Source: Clostridia bacterium
GTDB taxonomy: Bacteria; Bacillota_A; Clostridia; Christensenellales; Aristaeellaceae
Length of the DNA: 64,000 nucleotides
Assembly: GCA_017399225.1 (NCBI GenBank)
Contig: JAFQEB010000086.1
Location: forward strand, 1 to 64,000
Reading direction: 5' to 3'
Notes under the pieces: generated by a model
Seen by the model: the letters and a program-made list of their open reading frames with translations, nothing else
What the model was told of the DNA's origin: nothing
Databases searched by the model: none
Program-made: the position numbers and the translations under genes
In this document: in pieces, positions 57,905-64,000 of the stretch
Numbering within the stretch: position 1 is the stretch's first letter
Layout: each line of letters starts with the position of its first letter

Positions 57905-59155
57905 TCACCTGCGGTGATTGCGCACCTCGCCGCGCAGGATATCCCCCGCGCGCACCCGGCACGGCACGCGCAGCAGGATGCTTTCGCCGCCCACGCCCAG
58001 GGTGTCGAGGGTTTCGCCTGTCTTTTCGCGGATGAAAGGCTCGGCCGTAAAGGCGGTCACGCCCTCCGGCGTCAGCAGCTCCAGCACGTCTCCGGCATGG
58101 AAGCGGTTCTTCAGCACAAACCGCGCGCACTCCCCTGCCTCCGCAGCCCCTGCTGCACGGGCAATGTATTCCCGCTCCTGATGGAAACCCTCCGCCCCGC
58201 CGGGCTGCTGCGGAGCGCCCAGCAGGAAGCCCGTATCGCTGTCCCGGTGGCTGGCGCAGGCAAGCTCCGCCATCAGGCCCGGCAGCGCAGCCTCAAAGGT
58301 CTCGCGGCCCTGGGCCAGGAGATCCAGCGCCCGGCGGTAGGTCGCCGTGACGGTGGCCACATAGTATTCCGTTTTCATCCGCCCCTCGATCTTGAGGCTT
58401 GCCACGCCGGCCTCGGCCAGCTGGGGCAGGATAGGCATCAGATTCAGATCCTTGGCAGAGAAAATGTAGGTTCCGTTGGCGTCCTCGCTTACGGGCAGGT
58501 ACTCGCCCGGGCGCTTCTGCTCCATCACCGCGTACTGCCAGCGGCAGGGCTGGGCACACTCCCCCTGGTTGCCGCTGCGCCCTGCCAGCACCGCGGAAAG
58601 CAGGCACCGCCCGGAATAGGCTACGCAGGAGGCGCCGTGCACGAAGGTCTCCAGCTCCATGCCGCCATCCAGCTGGTCATACATGGCGCGGATGCGCTCC
58701 AGGGAGACCTCCCTTGCCAGGATCACGCGGGTGCAGCCCAGGGTCTGATAATGCCGCACTGCCGCCGCATTGACCGTGGAGGCCTGCGTGCTGACGTGCA
58801 GCGCCAGCCCCGGCACACGCTCCCGCAGAGTCACGATCGCGCCGATATCGCTGACAATGGCCGCGTCCACGCCGATCTCATGGGCGATGCGGGCAGTTTC
58901 CACAAAGTCCTCCAGCTGGTCGTCAAAGGGGAAGACGTTCATGGTCAGGTAAAACTTCCGGCCTGCCCCATGACACAGCGCAACGGCCTCGCGCAGCTGC
59001 GCTTCGTCAAAGTTTCCCGCAAAGGCTCTCAGGCCAAAACGCTTCATTCCGCCGTAGACCGCATCCGCGCCGAAGTGCAGCGCCGCGCGCAGGGCCTCCA
59101 TGCTGCCTGCCGGGCACAGGAGCTCCGGCAGACGGCGTTCATTGGTGTTCATCAT
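57905..59155 (-). CDS. U32-family peptidase (tRNA/rRNA hydroxylation type)
   Basis: 416 residues. N-terminal ELLCPAGSMEALRAALHFGA and DAVYGG begin a TIM-barrel; the family signature ETFVHGASCVAYSGRCLLSA is followed by GNQGECAQPCRW with conserved cysteines, and LKIEGRMKTEYYVATVTATY. Homologues (RlhA, TrhP) hydroxylate RNA bases, others were described as collagenases. It lies 9 nt after mltG in the YlbF-MltG-U32 cluster common in Clostridia. Confidence 0.92.
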   Translation of the reverse strand: MMNTNERRLPELLCPAGSMEALRAALHFGADAVYGGMKRFGLRAFAGNFDEAQLREAVALCHGAGRKFYLTMNVFPFDDQLEDFVETARIAHEIGVDAAIVSDIGAIVTLRERVPGLALHVSTQASTVNAAAVRHYQTLGCTRVILAREVSLERIRAMYDQLDGGMELETFVHGASCVAYSGRCLLSAVLAGRSGNQGECAQPCRWQYAVMEQKRPGEYLPVSEDANGTYIFSAKDLNLMPILPQLAEAGVASLKIEGRMKTEYYVATVTATYRRALDLLAQGRETFEAALPGLMAELACASHRDSDTGFLLGAPQQPGGAEGFHQEREYIARAAGAAEAGECARFVLKNRFHAGDVLELLTPEGVTAFTAEPFIREKTGETLDTLGVGGESILLRVPCRVRAGDILRGEVRNHRR

Positions 59156-59164
59156 AGGACCTCT

Positions 59165-60343
59165 TTACTTCACGCCGCGGGATTCATCATACTCCCGCCA
59201 GCTCTGGGCATACTTCTGCACGGCGCGCTCATGCTCCTCCAGCGTGCGGGAGAAAACAAGCGCTCCGCTTTCCGGCTCGGCTGCGCAGAAGTACAGATAA
59301 TTCATGGCCATGTATTCCGCATCCGGCTCCAGCGCCGCCTTGATGGCCGCCTCGCTGGGGGCGCAGATGGGGCCGGGCGGCAGCCCCTTCACCTCATAGG
59401 TATTGTAGGGGCTGTTGATGTGCAGGTCATCGTCATCCAGCGCCATTTCCCGCTGCCCGGTGACGTAGTGAATGGTCACGTCGCTCTGCAGGGGCATCCC
59501 CTTCTTCAGGCGGTTGTGGAAGACGGCGGACACCTTGGCAAAGTCATCCTCCTTGGCTTCCTTTTCGATCATGGAAGCCAGGGTCAGGATCTCATCCATC
59601 GTGTAGCCCAGCTCGTCCGCCTGATCCTGCCGGTCCACCGGGAAGGTGTTCTCCGTCTGGCTCAGCAGCCTGCGGATGATGTCATCCGCCGTGGCCGTCA
59701 CATACACCTCGTAGGTATTAGGGGACAGGTAACCCTCCAGGGCATACTTACGCTGCGGCAGCTTCTTGTCCGCCAGCACATCGGCGACGTAATAGAAGTC
59801 CGCATACGCGCTGCCGGTGCGGCACAGCTCCAGGAATTCCTTGCTGTCCTGCAGCACGCCGTCCTCCACCAGCTTTGCAGCAAAATCCTCCAGCGTCCAG
59901 CCGGGGATGAGCGTGATATTGCGCACGATGGGGTTGCCGTCGCCCCGGGTAAGCTGATCGGCGATCTGAACCATGGTCATCGCAGGATTGAGCACATAGC
60001 TGCCCGCCTGGATCTTCTGACCCATGCCGGCAAAATCGCAGTAATACTTGAACACCGTGCGGTTGCGGATAAGCCCGGCAGCCTCCAGGTTGTTGGCGAC
60101 CCGCGTCAGGCTCTGGCCGCTCTCCACCTGGAAGGCAACAGGAGCCGGGTTTTCCACGTCCGGCGGCGCAAGAAAGCCGTCGTACACGCTGTTCCAGATG
60201 GTGCTGATAACGCCGAAGACCACCAGCAGGCTGCCCGCCAGCACCAGCACCGGGCGGAGGATCCGCCACAGCAGGCTGTACCAGTAGGGGCCGTACTCCC
60301 GCTCATCCCGCACGGAGCGGTATGTGTCGTTGCGTTTTTTCAA
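59165..60343 (-). CDS. mltG: Endolytic murein transglycosylase
   Basis: 392 residues. One N-terminal span (ILRPVLVLAGSLLVVFGVIS), a LysM-like region (FQVESGQSLTRVANNLEAAG) and the YceG/MltG catalytic domain: KYALEGYLSPNTYEV, catalytic Glu in TLASMIEKEAKE, and GLPPGPICAPSEAAIKAAL with YLYFCA. It cuts nascent glycan strands and so sets their length. It lies between ylbF (22 nt) and the U32 gene (9 nt). Confidence 0.95.
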   Translation of the reverse strand: MKKRNDTYRSVRDEREYGPYWYSLLWRILRPVLVLAGSLLVVFGVISTIWNSVYDGFLAPPDVENPAPVAFQVESGQSLTRVANNLEAAGLIRNRTVFKYYCDFAGMGQKIQAGSYVLNPAMTMVQIADQLTRGDGNPIVRNITLIPGWTLEDFAAKLVEDGVLQDSKEFLELCRTGSAYADFYYVADVLADKKLPQRKYALEGYLSPNTYEVYVTATADDIIRRLLSQTENTFPVDRQDQADELGYTMDEILTLASMIEKEAKEDDFAKVSAVFHNRLKKGMPLQSDVTIHYVTGQREMALDDDDLHINSPYNTYEVKGLPPGPICAPSEAAIKAALEPDAEYMAMNYLYFCAAEPESGALVFSRTLEEHERAVQKYAQSWREYDESRGVK

Positions 60344-60365
60344 GTTCGGTAACCTCCTGACAGAC

Positions 60366-60707
60366 TCAGCCGGGGAAACCCAGATCGATCCCCGCCGCGT
60401 CGTTGATGATCTTGAAAATATCCGCCAGGGCCTGCTGCAGCCGCATCTCCGCCAGCATGAACCGGCTCACGTCCGGGTTGGTGAACAGCAGGCTGGTAAT
60501 GCCCTGAAAGCGCTGCATGTCCGTCTCGTCCGGCTGATGCCCGGCGACCGCGCCCATCTGCAGCTTGACCTGCAGCTTCTTATATTCCTTGATCAGCGCC
60601 GCGGTGGTTTCGTCCGCCAGCACGCTGTCCTTCATGCCGTGATAGGTCTGATATTCCTCGCTCTGGCGGATCTCCTGCGCCAGGCGATGGGCGGTAGAGT
60701 ACTCCAT
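60366..60707 (-). CDS. YlbF/YmcA-family protein
   Basis: 113 residues, all-helical. AHRLAQEIRQSEEYQTYHGM near the N-terminus and FQGITSLLFTNPDVSRFMLA near the C-terminus match the Com_YlbF fold. In Bacillus, YlbF and YmcA form part of a complex that modulates RNase Y. RNase J is encoded just upstream, which fits a link with RNA decay. Confidence 0.85.
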   Translation of the reverse strand: MEYSTAHRLAQEIRQSEEYQTYHGMKDSVLADETTAALIKEYKKLQVKLQMGAVAGHQPDETDMQRFQGITSLLFTNPDVSRFMLAEMRLQQALADIFKIINDAAGIDLGFPG

Positions 60708-60771
60708 ATTATCATAACCGTCCTTTCAATCAATGAAACGATTCCGCGCTGGTGATTCTTCCCAGCCATCG

Positions 60772-60801
60772 AAAAAAGGGAAAGCATGGATATGCCTTCC
60801 C
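60772..60801 (-). terminator. Terminator upstream of ylbF
   Basis: GGGAAGGCAT / ATGCTTTCCC stem with TTTTTT on the minus strand; probably ends the RNase J transcript. Confidence 0.88.
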
Positions 60802-60868
60802 TGTATTGTATCAGATTTACCGCATCCCGTCAAACGTTATACAAGCGCCCGCACGCCCCTCCCGCGCA

Positions 60869-60930
60869 GCGGCAAAGGGAGTCCAGGGGGCCGAAGACCC
60901 TTTGGCGGGGTGCCGGGGCAGCGCCCCTGC
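60869..60930. repeat. Palindromic repeat next to the RNase J stop
   Basis: GGGG-CAGC-GCCCC and related arms (CCAGGGGG...CCCTTTGGCGGGGT); kin to the repeat at 19778-19842. It ends exactly where the gene ends. Confidence 0.6.
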
Positions 60931-62610
60931 TCATACGTCGAGGATGATGGGCAGGATCATGGGGTTGCGCTTGATCTTTTCGAAGATGAAGCGGTGCAGC
61001 TCATCCTTGATGCGGTTCTTCAGCAGCGGCCAGTCCTCGCCGGCAAGGCTGGAGGAGGCCAGGATCTGCCGTACCACATCGCGGGTGTTGTCGATGATAT
61101 CCTCGTTCTCGCGGACGTAGATGAAGCCGCGGCTGATGATATCCGGGCCGGAGACCAGCTTGCGCTCGTCGCGGTTGATGGCCATGACCACGATGATCAG
61201 GCCGTCCTGGCTGAGGTGCTTGCGGTCGCGCAGGACAACGTTGCCCACGTCGCCGATGCCCAGGCCGTCCACCAGGATGCCGCCGGTGGGGATCGTCTCG
61301 CCCAGATACAGTCCGCCCTCGTTCATCTCGTATACCTGGCCGATCTCGGGCAGGACGATGTTCTGGCTGGGCATACCCATCGATTCAGCCAGCTCCGCAT
61401 GCTGCCAGAGCATCCGGTACTCGCCGTGGACAGGGATGAAGTACTGGGGCTTGACCAGCGCGTGGATGAGCTTGAGCTCCTCCTGGCAGGCATGGCCGGA
61501 AACATGCACCTTTTCCATGGTGTGATAAACCACCTGCGCGCCGCAGCGGTACAGCTGGTTGATGACGCGGCTGATGCCCCGCTCGTTGCCGGGGATGGGG
61601 CTGGCGGAGATGATGACCATATCCGTGGGGCGAATTTGAAGCTTGCGGTGCTCGGAGTAGGCCATACGGGTCAGGCCCGCCATCGCCTCACCCTGGGAAC
61701 CGGTGGTCATGACGAGGATCTCGTCATCCTCGTAGCGATCCAGATCGTCGGCTTCGATCAGCATTTCTTCCGGGATGTGCATCTCACCGATCTGCATACC
61801 CACGCGGCTGACGTTGACCATGCTGCGGCCGATGAAGCACACCTTGCGCCCGTAGGCAATGGCGGAATCGATGACCATCTGCATACGGTGGATATTGGAG
61901 GCGAACATGGCCACGATCACGCGGCCCTTGGCGTCCCGGAACATCTTCTCGAAGGTCGCGCCGATCTGCCGCTCGCTCATGGTCTGGCCGGGGCGCTCCA
62001 CATTGGTGGATTCGCACAGCATACACATAACGCCCTTCTCGCCCAGCTCGGCGAAGGTGGCCAGATCCGTCACATGCCCGTCAATGGGCGTATAGTCGAT
62101 CTTGAAGTCGCCGGTAACGACCACGGTGCCCGCCGGGCAGGTCAGCGCGATGGCGCAGGCGCCGGCGATGGAGTGGCTCACATGGATGAACTTCGCCGTG
62201 AAGTGCCTGCCCAGCTTGACCTCATCCCGGGGCTGCACCACCTGCATGGGAATGCCCGGCACCCGATGCTCCTTCAGCTTCAGATCCACCAGCGCCAGCG
62301 TCAGCTTCGTGCCGTACAGGGGCGCAGGCACCTGGCGCAGGATATAGGGCGTTGCGCCGATATGATCCTCATGGCCGTGGGTGAACAGGTAGCCGCGCAC
62401 GTTCTTCTTCTTGGCCACCAGGTAGCTCACATCCGGGATGACCAGATCCACGCCCAGCATATCCTCCTTGGGGAAAATGCTGCCGCAGTCCACCACCACG
62501 ATATCGTCTTCATATTCAAACACTGTCATGTTCTTGCCGATCTCATCCACACCGCCCAGGCTGACGATGCGCAGACGGCTGTCCGTCTTCTTTACCGTTC
62601 TCTGGCTCAC
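60931..62610 (-). CDS. rnj: Ribonuclease J
   Basis: 559 residues of the metallo-beta-lactamase/beta-CASP nucleases. Zinc motif FTHGHEDHIGATPYIL (HxHxDH), SHSIAGACAI, VVTGDFKIDYTP, MLCESTNVERPGQT and the beta-CASP HVSGHACQEELKLIHALVKP. It has endo- and 5'-exonuclease activity in mRNA decay and rRNA maturation. GTG 62610 is chosen because AAGGAGG lies 7 nt before it; an ATG 42 nt upstream has no site. Confidence 0.95.
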   Translation of the reverse strand: MSQRTVKKTDSRLRIVSLGGVDEIGKNMTVFEYEDDIVVVDCGSIFPKEDMLGVDLVIPDVSYLVAKKKNVRGYLFTHGHEDHIGATPYILRQVPAPLYGTKLTLALVDLKLKEHRVPGIPMQVVQPRDEVKLGRHFTAKFIHVSHSIAGACAIALTCPAGTVVVTGDFKIDYTPIDGHVTDLATFAELGEKGVMCMLCESTNVERPGQTMSERQIGATFEKMFRDAKGRVIVAMFASNIHRMQMVIDSAIAYGRKVCFIGRSMVNVSRVGMQIGEMHIPEEMLIEADDLDRYEDDEILVMTTGSQGEAMAGLTRMAYSEHRKLQIRPTDMVIISASPIPGNERGISRVINQLYRCGAQVVYHTMEKVHVSGHACQEELKLIHALVKPQYFIPVHGEYRMLWQHAELAESMGMPSQNIVLPEIGQVYEMNEGGLYLGETIPTGGILVDGLGIGDVGNVVLRDRKHLSQDGLIIVVMAINRDERKLVSGPDIISRGFIYVRENEDIIDNTRDVVRQILASSSLAGEDWPLLKNRIKDELHRFIFEKIKRNPMILPIILDV

Positions 62611-62860
62611 AATTGGCCTCCTTCCTGTCCTGACATGCACACAGCATGACATGTTTCCCGCCGCTCAGCTGTGGGAAAAATATAAATAACTAACGTTATC
62701 AAAGCGCAGACACACGTCCGTCCGCACTTTCAATTCTTCGGTTGAATACGCAGCGCCGATGCATAGCACGCCTTGACGTCCATGGCCTCTCAGCACTGTA
62801 TAAAAACGAAGCTTTATCCCGGGCTGCCGGAAACAGCTTCTCTGCCGGCAACACCTTTCG
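62611..62860 (-). other. Long (about 250 nt) leader of the RNase J gene
   Basis: Between the likely start site near 62861 and the GTG no other gene is credible. It contains GCCGGCAGAGAAGCTG-TTTC-CGGC (62826-62850 area), a probable stem. Long leaders are common for self-regulated RNases, but this is inference. Confidence 0.5.
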
Positions 62861-62867
62861 TTCTACT

Positions 62868-62875
62868 ATTATAGC
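62868..62875 (-). promoter_or_regulatory. Extended -10 promoter of RNase J
   Basis: TGCTATAAT on the minus strand (extended -10); the -35 (GGATTT at 17 nt) is weak, with an A/T-rich tract upstream. Confidence 0.6.
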
Positions 62876-62968
62876 ACAGCTCCTACAAAAAATCCATATC
62901 AAAATAAAAAAAATTCCAGCCGTCATGGAGCATTCGGCAGCAAATTGCCCAGATTTTCGCACCAGGCG

Positions 62969-63006
62969 CAAAAAAAATCCGGCCAGGGACGAACCTTTGG
63001 CCGGAA
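62969..63006 (-). terminator. Terminator of glyA
   Basis: TCCGGCCAAAGG / CCCTGGCCGGA stem followed by eight T on the minus strand. Confidence 0.95.
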
Positions 63007-63026
63007 GCTTCATTTTCTGTTTTGCT

Positions 63027-64000
63027 TTACTCGTAGAGGGGGAAGTTCTCCATCAGCTTTTCCACCTCTGCCTTGACAGCGGGAACAGCCGCTTCGCCCT
63101 CCTTGACGATGCGGGCGATCCACCCCGCGATCATCACCATATGCTCCTCCTTCAGGCCGCGGCTGGTGATGGCGGGGGTGCCCACGCGCACGCCGCTTGT
63201 GACGAAGGGCGAGCGCTTCTCGTTGGGCACGGTGTTCTTGTTGACGGTGATGTTGGCCTCCTCCAGGAGCTTCTCCAGCATCTTGCCGGTCATCTCGGTA
63301 TCGGAGAAGTCCAGCAGCAGCAGGTGGTTGTCGGTGCCGTCGGAGACCATCTTGATGCCCTCGGCGCGGAAGGCATTTTCAAGGGCCTTGGCGTTGAGCA
63401 CGATCTGATGCTGATAGGCCTTGAATTCGTCCGACAGCGCCTCGCCGAAGCACACGGCCTTCGCCGCGATGACGTGCATCAGCGGGCCGCCCTGGGTGCC
63501 GGGGAAGATGGCCTTGTCGATGGCCTTGCCCCACTGCTCCTTGCACATGATCATGCCGCCGCGGGGGCCGCGCAGGGTCTTGTGGGTAGTGGTGGTGACA
63601 AAGTCGGCATAGGGCACGGGGGACGGATGCTCCCCTGCCGCGACCAGACCCGCAATATGAGCGATGTCGACCATCATCAGCGCGCCGACCTCGTCGCAAA
63701 TCTCGCGCAGCTTGGCGAAATCGATCGTACGGGGATAAGCGGAGGCGCCGGCCACGATCAGCTTGGGCTGGCAGGCCTTCGCCTTGGCACGAACGTCCTC
63801 ATAATCGATATAGCCGTCGGCATTGACGCCGTAGGACACGAAGTTGAAATACTTGCCGGACATGTTGACGGGGCTGCCATGGGTCAGGTGGCCGCCATTG
63901 TCCAGAGCCATGCCCATCACGGTGTCGCCGGGATTGAGCACGGCAAAGTAGACGGCCATGTTGGCCTGGGCGCCGGAATGGGGCTGGACGTTGACATACT
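63027..64000 (-). CDS. glyA: Serine hydroxymethyltransferase (5' end outside window)
   Basis: The last 324 or so codons; the frame ([20 protein letters not shown]) is open to the window edge. PLP-enzyme motifs: [45 protein letters not shown], the PLP Lys in [14 protein letters not shown], and [19 protein letters not shown]. It interconverts serine and glycine, loading one-carbon units on tetrahydrofolate; the THF riboswitch at 31.8 kb reads the same cofactor pool. Confidence 0.97.
   Translation of the reverse strand, partial: YVNVQPHSGAQANMAVYFAVLNPGDTVMGMALDNGGHLTHGSPVNMSGKYFNFVSYGVNADGYIDYEDVRAKAKACQPKLIVAGASAYPRTIDFAKLREICDEVGALMMVDIAHIAGLVAAGEHPSPVPYADFVTTTTHKTLRGPRGGMIMCKEQWGKAIDKAIFPGTQGGPLMHVIAAKAVCFGEALSDEFKAYQHQIVLNAKALENAFRAEGIKMVSDGTDNHLLLLDFSDTEMTGKMLEKLLEEANITVNKNTVPNEKRSPFVTSGVRVGTPAITSRGLKEEHMVMIAGWIARIVKEGEAAVPAVKAEVEKLMENFPLYE

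Noticed and set aside
57833..60352. An 839-codon plus-strand frame across the U32 peptidase and mltG
   Set aside because: It spans two well-recognised minus-strand genes and the gap between them, as only a codon-bias shadow would.
1..64000. tRNA and rRNA genes
   Set aside because: No GTTCGANTCC-type T-arm within a plausible cloverleaf and no rRNA sequence was noticed; a tRNAscan run would settle this.

Overview
The window is GC-rich bacterial DNA from an anaerobic, spore-forming member of the Clostridia (Bacillota). This rests on a complete NADH-linked [FeFe]-hydrogenase operon, the sporulation peptide SpoVM, a YlmC/YmxH protein, Rex, RNase J, strong AGGAGG ribosome sites and many near-consensus sigma-A promoters (TTGACA-17-TATAAT). 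The endoglucanase, arabinanase-like enzyme, pullulanase and many secreted cell-wall-binding proteins suggest a plant-polymer degrader of gut or rumen, perhaps Christensenellales or Oscillospirales. That placement is inference. No rRNA, tRNA, CRISPR array, phage or transposase gene was seen.

Layout. 0-3.3 kb: a split two-component system (membrane sensor lacking a kinase domain, a separate kinase, a LuxR-type regulator). 3.5-6.9 kb: divergent GH43-like and GH5-like glycosidase genes sharing a 20-bp palindrome between their promoters. 6.9-7.7 kb: gene-free, with palindromic repeats and a possible small RNA. 7.7-16.2 kb: a ten-gene minus-strand hydrogenase operon from one consensus promoter. Its proximal half is regulatory (two DRTGG proteins, two HATPase proteins, a PHP phosphoesterase, a sensory-type hydrogenase) and its distal half is catalytic (HydC, HndB-like, HydB, HydA). 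16.4-27.6 kb: secreted proteins (WG-repeat, SGNH, CotH, discoidin-like, BspA-like LRR) and a pullulanase. 27.8-29.5 kb: the conserved GGGtGRT protein / NifU-like pair. 29.8-31.9 kb: transglutaminase, nth and a folT-like ECF gene behind a tetrahydrofolate riboswitch. 32.3-36.1 kb: asd-dapA-dapB behind a lysine riboswitch. 36.1-40 kb: spoVM and a ZorA/ZorB-like stator pair with a third gene. 40-48 kb: secreted SH3 and peptidoglycan-binding proteins. 48-64 kb: acyltransferase, ymxH, tyrA, an ECF sigma/anti-sigma pair, sugar nucleotidyltransferase, VanW, Rex, U32 peptidase, MltG, YlbF, RNase J and glyA (cut by the window edge).

The least explained signal is a dispersed, structured, non-coding element with three copies (31956-32238, 44390-44668, and a shorter diverged inverted copy at 39910-40094). 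Each starts with a hairpin whose arms covary between copies, ends with a matching terminal inverted repeat, and sits against an intrinsic-terminator-like hairpin. Two copies are bracketed by 30-bp and 40-bp direct repeats that are duplicates of the neighbouring gene's terminator hairpin. This looks like a non-autonomous element that inserts at terminators and duplicates them.
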